NCBI RefSeq assembly: GCF_018732085.1
Contig: NZ_CP076103.1
Span: forward strand, 1,364,001 to 1,428,000
Source: Lysobacter capsici
GTDB taxonomy: Bacteria > Pseudomonadota > Gammaproteobacteria > Xanthomonadales > Xanthomonadaceae
Reading direction: 5' to 3'
Length of the DNA stretch: 64,000 bases
Positions 1 through 13,400 of this stretch are shown here, one piece after another. The notes below the pieces were generated by a model, which was given only the letters and a program-made list of their open reading frames with translations, did not search any database and was not told the origin of the DNA. Positions within the stretch are counted from its first letter, which is position 1. Each line of letters starts with the position of its first letter. A program made the translations under genes and the position numbers.

Positions 1-200
1 GCCAAGGCCTGCGCGCATCGTCCTTCGTCCAGAACGATGCGAACAACGCGGCGCGGTTTATCGGCGCGTCGCCGTTTCCTAAAATAGCCCCATGCGCCGG
101 CACGCGGCGCGCCTTCGACCTTCTGCGTTCTTCCTTCCCCCGACCCTCGTCCCGGCCCGGCGTTCGCACGGCCGCGGCGATCCCATCTGCGGAGTGTCCC
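1..200. other. Intergenic left edge
   Basis: No gene is supported here. Positions 14-21 (CGCATCGT) and 34-41 (ACGATGCG) form a perfect 8-bp inverted repeat with a 12-nt loop, which could be a weak terminator or operator. A GGAG at 191-194 serves as ribosome binding site for the GTG at 201. Confidence 0.4.
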
Positions 201-1361
201 GTGCTGTTGCCCATCATCCTGCTGTCGGCGGCCGGTTTCACCGTGCTGACGACCGAATTCATCCTCGTGGGCCTGCTGCCTTCGCTCGCGCGCGATCTCA
301 ACGTGAGCGTGTCGCAGGCCGGTCTGCTGGTGACCTTGTTCGCGTTCGCGGTCGCCGCCAGCGGTCCGTTTCTGACCGCGTATTTTTCCCGCTTCGAACG
401 CAAGCGCTTGTTCATCGTGGTGCTGCTGTTGTTCGCCGCGTCCAACCTGATCGCGGCGATCGCGCCCAACCTGGGCGTGCTGGCGTTCGCGCGGGTGATT
501 CCCGCGCTCGGCGTGCCGGTGTTCTGGGCGTTGGCCAGCGAAACCGCGGTCGACCTGGTCGGGCAGGAACGCGCCGGCCGCGCGATCTCGGTGATCTCGT
601 TCGGAGTGATCTGCGCGACCGTGATCGGCGTGCCGACCGGAACCCTGATCGCCGACGCGTTCGGCTGGCGCGCGGCTTTCGTCGCATTGGCGATCGCGTC
701 CTTGCTCAAGGCCACCTTGCTGTTCGTGTTCCTGCCCGACAGCCGCGCCGACAAGCCGCAGATGAAACTGCTGGAACAGTTCCAGGTGCTGCGCGACCCG
801 CGCGTGAGCGGCCACGTGCTGCTGTCGATCCTGCTGTTCACCGGCATGTTCACCGCCTACACCTACCTGGCCGACCTGTTCGAGCGGCTGGCCGGGTTCG
901 ACGGCTCGGTGGTCGGCTGGGCGCTGATGGCGTTCGGCGCGGTCGGTTTGATCGGCAACACCCTGGGCGGCCGTATCGTCGACCGCAACCCGCTCGCCGC
1001 ATCGCTGATCTTCAGCGTGCCGATGGCGCTGGGCCTGGTGCTGGTGGTGCCGGCAATCCATTCGCTGCCGCTGTTCGCGCTGACCCTGGCGCTGTGGGGC
1101 ATCACCCAGGCCGCGCTGTTCCCGGTCAGCCATGTGCGGGTGATGAAATCGGCGCCGCAGGCACCGGCGTTCGCCGCGTCGCTGAACATTTCCGGCGCCA
1201 ACCTCGGCATCGGCGTGGGCGCGATGGTCGGCGGCCGGGTCATCGACGCGATCGGCATCGGCGGGGTGGGCTATGTCGCCGCGGGCATCGTGGCGGCGTC
1301 GGTGTTGCTGGGATTCGTGCTGATGTCGGCCGGCGAGCGGCCCCAGGCCGAGGCGGCGTGA
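201..1361 (+). CDS. MFS transporter, DHA1-type drug/sugar efflux permease
   Basis: This 386-residue protein is almost entirely hydrophobic, with about twelve predicted membrane helices, and belongs to the major facilitator superfamily. The N-terminal helix (LTTEFILVGLLPSLARDL), the arginine-rich loop after helix 2 (FERKRLF) and the central loop near residue 180 match the DHA1 family of proton-driven exporters (AraJ/NepI/SotB-like). It should act in the inner membrane as an efflux pump; the substrate cannot be read from the sequence. The GTG start at 201 is preferred because GGAG lies six bases upstream and the first helix begins at once. A longer frame from 92 is out of phase with this protein and is a shadow. 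The gene stands alone, ahead of the RHS locus. Confidence 0.88.
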   Translation: MLLPIILLSAAGFTVLTTEFILVGLLPSLARDLNVSVSQAGLLVTLFAFAVAASGPFLTAYFSRFERKRLFIVVLLLFAASNLIAAIAPNLGVLAFARVIPALGVPVFWALASETAVDLVGQERAGRAISVISFGVICATVIGVPTGTLIADAFGWRAAFVALAIASLLKATLLFVFLPDSRADKPQMKLLEQFQVLRDPRVSGHVLLSILLFTGMFTAYTYLADLFERLAGFDGSVVGWALMAFGAVGLIGNTLGGRIVDRNPLAASLIFSVPMALGLVLVVPAIHSLPLFALTLALWGITQAALFPVSHVRVMKSAPQAPAFAASLNISGANLGIGVGAMVGGRVIDAIGIGGVGYVAAGIVAASVLLGFVLMSAGERPQAEAA

Positions 1362-1498
1362 ACGGCTGAATCCTGCGCTGGCGCCCAGTTCAGAAAAACG
1401 CCGCCGCTGTGCCCTAAACAATCTTCCGGCGTGCCGGATTAGTGCTCTTAGAGAGGTCGCCCGAAGCCGGGCGGCCCGATCACTCGGGAGCGCGGGCA

Positions 1499-4400
1499 AT
1501 GGCGGCAGTAATTTCAGGGAATGGTCTGGGGCTGTTCAACAGCTCGGCGAGCCAGATCGGAATGGGGTTGGGCGGCGGAGCCCGCCTGGGTCAGGGTCAG
1601 GACAATCAGTTCGTCAATGTCGCCACCGGCAACCTGCTGCTGCAAAGCCAGGACGATCAGGTCCTGTCGCGCGGCATGCTGGTCGGCTTCAACCGCACCT
1701 ACAACAGCCGCGGGCAACTGGCCCAGGTCGGCGCGGACGCGTGGGTCACCGGGTTCGAGCGCCGGGTCGAACTGCTCTCGGGCAGCCTCAACAGCGCCGG
1801 CAGCGTCATGCGCCGGCATACCGGCGATGGTTCGTACCAGGACTTCACTTACGCCGGCAACGCGACCTATGTCTCGACCACCGGCGACGGTGCCCACGAC
1901 AGCCTGAGCTGGGACGCCGCGACGTCGGCCTGGACCTACACCGAGGGCAGCACGCGCCAGCAGGAACGTTACGCCGACCACGCCAGCGCCACCCTCAAGG
2001 GGCGCCTGACCCAGTTGCGCAATCCGCTCAGCGACGGCGCGCAACCCCAGGTCTGGGACGTGCTGTACGACGCCAACGGGCGGATCGCGGAAATCACACC
2101 GCAGGCACAGGACGCCTACGGCGGCCGCCTGGTCTTCACCTACGACGCCAACGGCCGCCTGGCCAGCATGGCCAGCGATCCGTATTCCGACGGCCGGGCG
2201 CTCGCCGGTGGACGCGCCTGGTATTCCTACGACAGCGCCGGTCGCCTGGCCTCGGTGATCGTCGACCTGACCCCGCGCGGCACCCAGCCCGACAGTTCGG
2301 GCAGCGCCCCCGATCACGATCAATGGACCGCCGCGGCCGGCTCCAACGACGGCTACCTGTTCAAGACCACCTACAGCTACACCGATGCGACCAGCCTGTT
2401 GATCTCGCGGGTCGAGCAAAGCGACGGCACCGTCACCAGCTACACCTACGACGCGCAGAACCGGATCAAGAGCGTCACCCGCGGCGACACCAACACCAAC
2501 GACGGCGACGGTCTCGGCCAGACCCTGAGCTTCAGCTACGACAGCGCCACCACCACCAGCGTGTCCGATTCGTCCGGCCGCACATGGACGTATGTCTACG
2601 ATGCCGCCGGCCAGCTGACCGAAGTCCGCCAACCCGCGGTCGACGGACTGCGCGAAACCACCACCTATACCTACGATGCCGCCGGCAATGTCACCCGCGT
2701 ATCGACCAAGTACGGCGGCCTGGTGCAGGCCCAGACCGACTACGCCTACGACGCCAACGGCAACCTCACCTGGCAATGGGAGCGGGTGCAGAGCGGCAGC
2801 AGCACCAGCGCGCGCGCGGTGCAGCGCACCTATACCGCCAACAACCAGCTGGCCAGCGAAACCGTCTTCACCGGCCTGGATGCCGACGGCCCCGGGGCCG
2901 GACAACCCAGCGGCGGGCTGACCACGAATTATCTCTACGACGCCCAGGGCCGCCTGCGCTTCGTCGTCAACGCCGCCGGCGAAGTCAGCGAGCAGGAGTA
3001 CCACACCAGTGGCCTGGGCATCGGCCAGTTGTCCAGGCAACGCCAGTACCTGGGCGACAGCTACGGCGGCGCCTACACGCTGGCCGGGCTAGAGGCGTGG
3101 GCGACCACGGCGCGCAAGGCCAACAGCATCCTGACGACGTACTCCTATCCCGCCGCGCAAGGCCGGACCCAGCGGGTATTCGCGAGTGTCGACGCCGCCG
3201 GCGAAGGCATCGAAACCGATGCCTTGATCTACGAAGGCTACCGGTACGACGAACGCGGCCGCTTGCTGTTGAAGAACCGCACCAGCGCCGAAGGCGCGTT
3301 CCAGACGATCTACGCCTACGACGGCCTGGGCCGATTGGTTTCCGAGCGCGTGGTCGAAAAGGGCGTGACGATCCAGTCGCGGACCTGGGTCTATCAGGAC
3401 TCGCAGGGCCTGTCGCACACCATCATCGAAGGCGGCGTGGTCGGCGACAACGACCCGAGCAACGACCGCATCCGCAGCGAGCAGCGCGACGCCGCCGGGC
3501 GCTTGATCTATGTCAAGGAAAGCGCGGTGTCCGGCACGTCGGGCGGCGTGCGCGAGTCGCGCAACTACTACGACAGCACCGGCCGCCTGCGCGCGTCGGA
3601 GAACAGCGGTGGCGCCCGCACCTATTTCTTCTACGACGCCGAGGGGCAGTTGTCCGGCCAGGTCGACGAGACCGGCGCGGTAACCGAATTCGTGCGCGAT
3701 CCGCTCGGGCGCATCACCCAGACAAAACGGTACGCAACGCGGGTGAACCCTGCGTCGTGGCAAGACGGCGGTTCGGGCGAACCAGGAGGCCCCGGCGATA
3801 CGGGCCCCGGCAATCCGGGCGGCGGCACAAGCGGATCGACGGGGCCGCAAAGTCTGGGCCTCTTTCGCCCGGGCGCAATGATCGCAGGCATTTACGTATA
3901 CGACCTGATCGAGGACGCGCGCCCGGCCACCTCCGCCGACGATCGCGGCACCTCGACCAGCTACGACGCGCTGGGCCGCGTCGTTACCCAAACCGATGCA
4001 GAAGGCGCGATCACCACCTACAGCTACGACGGCGCCAACCGCCTGCTGCACACGCGCACCACCGATGCCGCCGGCACCGCGGCGACCGCGCGCGTCACCC
4101 GCTATTTCTACGACGCCCAAGGTCGCCAGACCGGGCGCCTGGATGCCGAAGGCTACCTGACCGAATACAGCTACGACCTCGCCGGCCGGCGCATTCGCAG
4201 CGTCGCCTACGCCACCGTGACTGCGGCGGCGCAGCAGGCCAACGGTGGATTGAACGATCTGCGTCCGGCGAGTTCGGGCAACGACCAGACCACGCGCTGG
4301 TTCTACGACGGCCGCGGCAACCTCGTGGCGACGCTCGACGCCGAAGGCTATCTGACCGAATACGTCCACGACACCAAGCACCTGCAACGCGCGAGCAAGG

Positions 4401-7400
4401 CCTATGCGCTCAAGCTCGGCGGCCTGAGCGGCAACGAATCGTTGGCGACGCTGCGTGCATCGGCCGCGGCCGGTGGCGTGCGCGAAACCCGCATCAGTTA
4501 CGACAGCGCCGGTCGGGTCATCGCCGAACAAAACCCCGAAGGCACCGTCACCCGCTACACCTACGACGCCCAGGGCAACCCGATCCGCAGCGAAGTCGCC
4601 GCCGACACCACGGAAGTGCGCGAAGGCCGCATGCGCTACAACGTGTTCGGCGAACTCATCGGCGAACTGCACGGCGAGGGCGCCGCACGCGTATTGCCGG
4701 GCATGACCGAAGCCCAGCTCGACGCGCTGTACGCCCAGTACGGCGTGCGCCACAGCTACAACAGCCTGGGCCAGCGCAGCGAGAGCATCGACGCGGCCGG
4801 CAACAAGACCTGGTACTTCTACGACGCCAGCGGCCGCCCGACCTTCACGGTCAAGGGCGTCGCCAGCGCCAGCGGCGTGGCCAACGCGCAGGGCGAAGTC
4901 GTCGAGACCCGCTACAACGCCTTCGGCGAAGCGATCGAGACCACCGCCTACACCGGCCGCATCACCCTGGCCACCGCGGGCAGTCGCGACAGCGTCGCCA
5001 GCGCGATCACCACGCTGGCCTATGTCGCCGGCAGCGACAGCCGGCGCAGCGTCAGCTACAACCATCGCGGCCAGGTCGTCGGCAGCGTCGACGCCGAGAA
5101 CGCGGCGACGCGCTACACCTACAACGCGTTCGGCGAACGCATCCGTGAAATTTCGGCGTTCGGTTCTCCTGCCGCGTTGACCGTCGAGACCGACTACGAC
5201 CGCCGCGGCCTGGCCACGGCACGCCGCGAGGGCGTCGGCAGCGCGGTCGCGCGTGCGCAAGGCTGGACCTACGACGCCTTCGGCCGCGTGACCACGGCCG
5301 TCGATGCGCGCGGCATCGCCACGACCTACAGCTACGACCGCCTCGGCCGCCAGCTGACGGCGCGTCAAACCGTGCTTAATCGCGAAGAAGTGGTCAGCAC
5401 CAGCTACGACGCCTACGGCCGCGTGCTCAGCGTCACCGACGCGATGGGCCGCACCACCACCAGCGCCTACGACACCGCCAACCGCACCACCACGGTCACC
5501 ACGCCCGAAGGCGTGAGCGTGACCACGACCTTCAATCGCCACGGCCAGCAGGTCAACGTCGCCACGCCCTTGCCGGGCGGCACCGTCGCCAACACCAGCT
5601 ACCTCTACGACCGCGACGGCAACCTCAAGAGCACCACCGACGCGCTCGGCCGCGCCGATTCCAACGAATACGACGCACGCGGCTTGCTCAGCGCCACGGT
5701 CGACCGCACCGGGCGCCGGGTCGAGCTGCGCTACGACGCGGTCGGCCGCCTGCTGCAACGGATCGAAGATCCCGCGGGTCTCGCGCTGACCACGACCTAC
5801 CGCTACGACGGCCAAGGCCGCCAGAGCGAAGTCACCGATGCCAGCGGCCGCAAGACCGCCTACAGCTACGACCGCGAAGGCCGCCTGACCCAGGTCGCAT
5901 TGGACCCGGCCGGTTTGAACCTGCGCACGGCCTACACCTACGACGCGCTGGGCCGGCAGATCACCGTGACCGAAGGCGCCGGCACCGCCCAGGCGCGCAC
6001 GATCCAGTACGACTACGACGCCCTCGGCCGCCGCACCGCCGAACGCCTCGATCCGTCCGGCCTGAACCTGATCACGAGTTATGCCTACGACGCCAACGAC
6101 AACGTCGTGCGCCGCACCGACGCGACCGGCAACGTCACCCGGTTCTATTACGACGAAGCCGACCGGATGATCTATACGGTCGATCCGCTCGGGGTGATGA
6201 CGCGCAACTGGCGCGACGTGAACGGTCGTGTCGTCGCTACGCGCACCTTCATCATCGCCACCGACGCGTCGACGCTGACCGACACCACCACCATCGCGCA
6301 GCTCGATGGACGTCTCGCATGGGGCTCGACCGACCCGGGCAGCTACACCGTCTACGACCGCGACGGCCGTGCGCGGCTGGTGTTGAGCACGATCGGCACG
6401 ATCCAGGAATTCACCTACGACGCTGCCGGCCGGGTCTCGGTGATCCGCAACTACGCGGCGCTGTGGCCGGATTTCGGCACGACCATGCTCAACAAGTTGT
6501 TCGCCGGCACGGCGCAGCTGAGCGATTTCAACCTCGACGCGCTGCGCAACGACACCGCCACCGACCGCGTGCGCGATCTGGTCACCTACCAGGTGTTCAC
6601 CACGCTCGGCGAGTTGCGCACCACCGTCGACAACGCCGGCACGGTGATCTCCTACGTCTACGACGCCGCCGGTCGCCAGACCGTGCATAAGCGTTACGCG
6701 CACGCGGCCCAGCTCAACCCGACCCTGCGCGCCAAGCTGGTCGCCGGTACGGCCTCGCCGCAGGACGTGGTGGATGTCGTTGCCGTGTTCAACGAGACCG
6801 ACCTGGTCACCTACACCAGCTACGACGGCGCCGGTCGCGCGCGTTACACCGTCGACGGCAACGGCTCGGTGGTCGAAATCCTGTACGACAGCGCCGGCCG
6901 CCCGGTCGGCACGCGCGCGTACGCGACCGCGATCGTGGTCAACACCGACGCGACCTTCAAGTCCAAGCTCATCGCTGGCGATCCGGCCGCGATGGGCATG
7001 GTGCGCGACCGCGTCGCGGCGATCGCCAACGACGCGCGCGACCTGCGCAGCTACCAGGTCTACGACAGCGCCGGCCGCATCGCCGCCACCATCGACGGCG
7101 CCGGCTACGTCAGCACGCGCAGCTACGACGCCGCAGGCCGCGTCGTGCAGGAGCGCCGCCACGCCCAGGCCGCGACCATCGCCGCACCGCTGCTGGCCAA
7201 GCTGGTCGCTGGCACCGCGAGCGTCGCCGATATCGCCGCGGTCACGCCGGTCAACAACGCCGCCGATGCGGTCGTGCGTCATATCTACGACGCGGCGGGC
7301 CGCGAGCGCTACACCCTGGTGCAGAACAGCGCCAGCACCTACCTGGTCAGCGAGCGCCGCTATGACGGCGCCGGCCGGGTCACCGCGCAGTATCAGTACG

Positions 7401-10400
7401 CCGTGCCGATCGCACTCGGCCCGGTGGCGACACCGGCCGATGTCGGCACCGCGCTGAACGCGGCGGGCGCCTACGCCACCGCCGATCGTTACCGCTCCAC
7501 CCAGTACGTCTTCGACGCCGCCGGCCGCGTGCGCTTCACCGTCGACGATCTCGGCGCGGTCAACGAACAACGCTTTGATGGCGCCGGCCGGGTCGTGGAG
7601 ACCCGTCGCTATGGCGGGTATATCTCGATCTCCACGCCGATGAACGACGCGGCGGTCGCCGCCGCGGTGGCGGCCATCGCCGAGGTGCGCACGACCACGA
7701 CGACCTACGACGCGATGGGCCGTGTACTGCGCGTCACCGACGCGCTCAACCAGTATGAGGAGTACACCTACAACCCGCTGAGCCAGGTCACCGCGCTGCG
7801 CAACAAGAACGGGCATGTCTGGAATTACGAATACGACGCCGCCGGCCGCCGCACCGCCGAAATCAGCCCGGACGTCTGGATCGCCAACGTCGACGCCGCC
7901 GGCACCCAGAGCTATGGCGTGCGCCGGGTCGTCACCCGCACCGAGTACGACGCGCTCGGCAACGTCACCCGTCGCCTCGAAGATGCCGATGGCGCGCGTC
8001 CTCGCATTACCCGTTACGAATACGACAACCGCGGCAATCAGATCCGCACGATCTTCCCCGATGCCGGCAAGATCGATCCCGACAGCAAGCAACTGGTTGT
8101 CTCCGGGATTCAGCCGACCATCGAGATCACCTACGACGCGCTCGGCCGCGCCGTGGCGCAGAAGGACGTGCGCGGCAACTACAGCTACAAGATCTACGAC
8201 AACCTGGGCCGACTGGCCTACGACGTCGATCAGGAAAACTACGTCACCGCCTACAGCTACGACGGCTTCGGCCAGCAGACCAATCTGCGCCGCCACGCGC
8301 AGGCCTTGAACATCGGAGCCTTGGCCGGCTGGACTCCAGGCCAGCCGCTGTCGATGGCGCAGATGCAAGCCGCCGCCGCGACCTCCGCGTCCGACCGCAC
8401 CATCGCCACGCGTTACGACCAGCGCGGCCTCGCCGTGCAGATCGAACAGGCCCAGATCGCCTATTACACCTCGACCGGCGCCGCCGCGACCGGATCGCCG
8501 ACCGTGCGGATCGAGTACGACGGCTTCGGCAACAAGGTCAAGGAATCGATCCTGCTCGAAGGCACCGCGGGTCAGGCCGACGCACGCTGGGCCGACACCT
8601 ACACCTATTACGACCTGGTTGGCCGAGTGACGATGACGGTCGATGCGGAGGGCTACGTCACCCGCGCGCGCTACAACGCCACCGGCGAGGTGGTCGAAAG
8701 CATCGAGTACGCCAAGGCGGTCTGGACGGGCGGCTTGAGCACCGCCGCGCCGCCGGCGCTGCCGTCGGCCGGCGATGAGATCAGTGGCTACGACCGCATC
8801 ACCCGTCTGGGCTTCGATGCGCTCGGCCGGAAAATATCGGAAAGCGTGGTGCGCCACTTCCAGCGCAACGACGGCAGCTCGGGTGTTCGCGATGTCGTCA
8901 CCCAGTTCCGCTACGACGGCGCGGACCGGGTCACCCAGATCATCAACGACGCGGGCACCACCTCGACCGAGTACGACGCCCTGGGCCATGCCGTCAGCGT
9001 CACCGAGCCGACCCGCAAGGTCATCAACGACGGCACCTTCGGCATCCTGGCGCAGAACACCGGCTACGATCTGAATCATCCGAACGTCTATGCGGATGCA
9101 TCGCCGTACACCGGGATGATCTACGACGCGTTCGGCAACCTCGTGCTGACCCGCCGCTTCGCCAGCGGCAAGAACGCCGCCGGCCAAGTGGTCGAGGACG
9201 CCAACAAGGACCAGATCGAACGCGTGCGCTACGACTGGCAGGGCCGCGCGGTCGCCACCTCGGCGACCAACGGCGACACCGCCTATACCGACTACGACGC
9301 CGCCGACAACGTCAGCCACCGCTGGTATGTGCTGAGCGGCACCCAGGCCAGCCGCGATGTTCGCGTGCATACGTGGTACAGCTACGACAAGGCCGGGCGC
9401 CAGACCGGCGTGGGCCAGACCCGCGATCTGATCAACGGTGGCGGTTCCAGCACCGATCTGTCCGAGGCCGTGGTCTATAACGCCTTCGGCGAAATCGTCC
9501 AGAAGACTTATGCCGGCCTGCAAGGCAGCCTGAATTATGCCTACGACGCCGCCGGGCGCCTGATCACCTCCAACGAAAACTTCGGCGCGCGGAACTTCGG
9601 CTACAACCTGGCCGGTCATCAGGTACGCGAACCGCATGTGGTCGTCATCAGCGACGGCCAGACCGGCGGTGGCCGCCAGAGCGTCGACGCCACCACGTTC
9701 AACACCACCGATCGTTTGGGCCGCACCACCGCCACCCGCCTGCCGTCGAACACCACCGATCCCAATGCCACCCTGAGCGTGCAGCAGCGTCTGGATCGCT
9801 GGGGCAACGTGCTGGAAGTGATCGACGCGCGCGGTTACCAGACCAACTACCGCTACAACGAATCCAATCAAGTCACGCGCGACGAGCGGCCGCTGGTCGA
9901 AGTGGTTTCGGACACCGGCCAAAGCAGTTGGCTGCGTCCGATCAACTACTGGTTCTACGATGCGCTCGGCCGCCTGATCGGCACCCGCGACGCCAACGGC
10001 AACACTCGCACCAACCAGTACGATGCGGTCGGTCGTATGGTTTCCTCGAAGGACGCGCTCGGCCAGGCGACGCTGTTCGCCTACGACGCGCTGGGCAACC
10101 AGCGCATCACCCAGAATCCGTTGGGTTATCTGACCTACAAGGACTACGACGCGCTCGGTCGCCTGGTCGAGATCGGCGACTACCTCGCCAACGGCGCCGG
10201 CGGACGCACCCGCACCGCATTGCAGCGCTACTGGCTCAATCAGAACGGCGATCGCATCGTGGTGACCGATGCGCTCAACAAGCAGGCGCTGTACGACTTC
10301 GATAGCCGCCATTTGCTGCTGCGCTCGCAAACCGCGGCCGGGGTGGTGACCGGCTATGCCTACGACGTGCAGGGCCGCAAGATCCTCGAGACCAACGCAC

Positions 10401-13400
10401 GGTCGGGCTCATCGACCCTCACCGATCGCGATGGCGAATCGGTGCGCGTGGACGAGTTGTCATGGAACTACGACGTCTACGGGCGCTTGATCGATCACAA
10501 CAACCTCAGCGGCCGCGATTTCGACTACGCCTACGACCCGATCACGGGCCAGCTCACCGCCGAGAGCCAGTCCGGCGGCCCGGCCGCGTATTCGTACCGC
10601 TTCACCACGTACTACGCCGACGGCCGCGTCAAGGCGCTGCACGAGAACGGCGCCGCGCCGACCTATCGCTACGAGTACGACGCCGCCGGCAATCGAACCG
10701 TGGAGGAAGTGAACACCACCGACGGCGGCGGTCTGGCCGTGCGTACCGTCACCCGCACTTGGTACGACAGCCAAAACCGCATCGCGCGCGTCGTCCAGGA
10801 CGATCTGGCCAGCGGCAAGCGCGTGTTCGACATGAGCTACAGCTACGATGCGGTCGGCAACCGTCGCCGCGTCAAGGCCGCCGCGGCGTACGGACCGGAC
10901 GCCGGCGGCATCGAGGTGACCAACAACGCGCCGACCGTCACCCAGGCGCCGGCCCCGCGCTCGTTGCGTCGCGGCATGACCTCGCAATTCACCTTGTTGT
11001 TCAGCGACATATTCCGCGACGCGGAACAAGACCCGCTGACCTTGCAGATCACCCTCGCCGACGGCAGCGCACTGCCGGCATGGCTGAGCGTGCAACGCGA
11101 CGCCAGCACCGGGCGCATCACCTTCACCGCCAACCCGCCGGCCAACCTGCCCGACCAGGCGTTGACGATCCGGCTGACCGCGTACGAGACCCATCAGCCC
11201 ACCAAGCAGATCGCCACCAGCTTCAGTTTGTCGGTCAGTGCGAATGCGCGCCCGCAGCGTCACAACGACGCGGTGGAAACGATACGGATCAAGACCGGCC
11301 AGGCCTGGAACAAGGATCTGCTGGCGACCGATCTGTTCTACGACCTCGATGTCGGCGATCGCCTGCGCCTGAGCCTCGACAACCCCGGCGCGGTGCCGGC
11401 GTGGATGTCGCTGGACGCCAACAACCCAGGCGCCCTGCGTTTGAGCGGCGTGGCCCAGACCGGCACCTATACGTTCACGGTGCGCGCGACCGACGAGATG
11501 GGCGGCGCGGAAATCAAGACCGTGCAGATCATCGTCGCGCCCAACAACGCACCCGGCGGTCCGGCGCCGTTGCCGCCGAAGACCGCGATGGTCGGTCGCG
11601 ATTTCAACTGGAGCCTGGGCGTATCGGCGGCCTTCTCCGATGCCGACGGCGATCCGCTCGAGATCGTCGCGTCCGGTCTGCCCGCATGGATGACGTTCCA
11701 GCGCGTGCGCATTCAGGGGCGCGACGAAATTCGCCTGATCGGGCGCGTGCCCGATTCCGCCGTCGGCGGAACCAACTACACCATCGCGTTCACCGCGACC
11801 GATCCCGAAGGCGCCAGCCGCACCACCACGCTGAGCGTGACCTTGCGCAGCGGCAACAGCAATCCGACCGCGCCAGCCTCGATCTATCCGCCGCCGGCGG
11901 TGATCGGCCATTACTACTGGTATCAGTTGCCGGCGTTCACCGATGCCGACGGCGATGCGATGACCTACGGCGTGGTTCCCTACGCCGTGGCCAATCTTCC
12001 GCCCGGGCTGAGCTTCGATGCGGCGACGCGGACGATATCGGGCACGCTCACTCAGGCCAGCTCCGAACCGCTCAACGTCATCTACATCGCGACCGACGAA
12101 TACGGCGGCCGCACCGCGACTTCGTTCGTGCTGCACACACGCGGCAACGCCGCGCCGGTGGCGTCGAGCATTCCTAACCAGAGCGCCGGCGTCGGCGTGA
12201 ACTGGAGCTACTCGCTGCCGCCGTTCAGCGACGCGAACTACGACCCGGTGAGCTACACCGCGACCGGCCTGCCGCCGGGTCTGTGGTTGAACGCGAACGC
12301 GCAGATCGTCGGCACGCCGAGCACGGCCGGAAGCTACGGCGTCACCGTGGTCGGCACCGACCCGTACGGCGCGTCGGCGTCGACCTATTTCGTCATCACC
12401 GTCAACGCCGCGCCGCCACCGAACCGCGCGCCGCAGATCAATCCCGCGCGTCCCATTCCCGGCGGCGAGTTCTACTCGACCAACCGTTGGCTCGTGGAGC
12501 GCCAGGATATGTCCTTCCCGGGCGACATCTTCATCGATCCGGACGGCAATCCGCTGACGTACTCGTTCGTCGAACTGCCCGGCTGGCTCAGCTACAGCTA
12601 CTCGCCTCAGTACGGCCATATCCTGGGCGGCTATCCACCCGGGCAGACGATCACCGAGCGCATCATCATGCGCGCGCAGGATCCGAGCGGCGCGTACGTC
12701 GACCTGACGTTCTATGTGCATACGACTTACGACCACTACGATCCCGGCAATCCTACCGACCCGACGAGTCTGCCCAATCCGGTGTCGGTGGTCGCGGCGG
12801 ACGCGAACACCTTCGAAATGGGTGCGTCCGTGCTCGCCGAGAGCGGCGCGGAAACATCGTCGGAGCAACTGCAATCGCCCGCCGCCAACACCATGTCGGC
12901 GACCGCGGCCGCCGCCAGCGCCGGTCCGGTGCCGACCCAGGTCAAGGAGTTCTGGTACACCTACGACGCCGAGAACCGGATCAAGATCAACAACGGCCAA
13001 ATGGTCAACGGCCAGATCCAGTTGGTGTCCTACGGCGAAGACTCCTACGAACTCGTCTACGACGCCGGTGGACGCGCGGTCACCCGCATCAACCTGCGGC
13101 CCAGCGGCGGCCCAGGCGTCTACAACCTGTGGCTGGAGCGGTTCGACTTCGATCTGCGCGGAAACCGCACCGTCGAATATTGGGAACAGGTCATCGGCCC
13201 CCCGGAGACGCGCGAAAACGGCGTGCGCAAAGTCCTGACCTACGACGCCAATAACCGCCTGACCGGGACGCGCAGCTACTTCGGCGCTTCGGAGTTTTGG
13301 GATCACACCTCCGGCGATACCGAGAATGACGAGTTCTACCAGCGCTTTTACTACGGCGGCTGGCTGATGAGTTCGGAGGACTACCTATACGACGCCGATG

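Noticed and set aside
3089..10330. 2,413-residue open frame antisense to the RHS gene
   Set aside because: It mirrors the YD repeats in a GC-rich gene with strong third-position bias; the translation is low-complexity Val/Gly/Ala/Arg with no domain or start signal.
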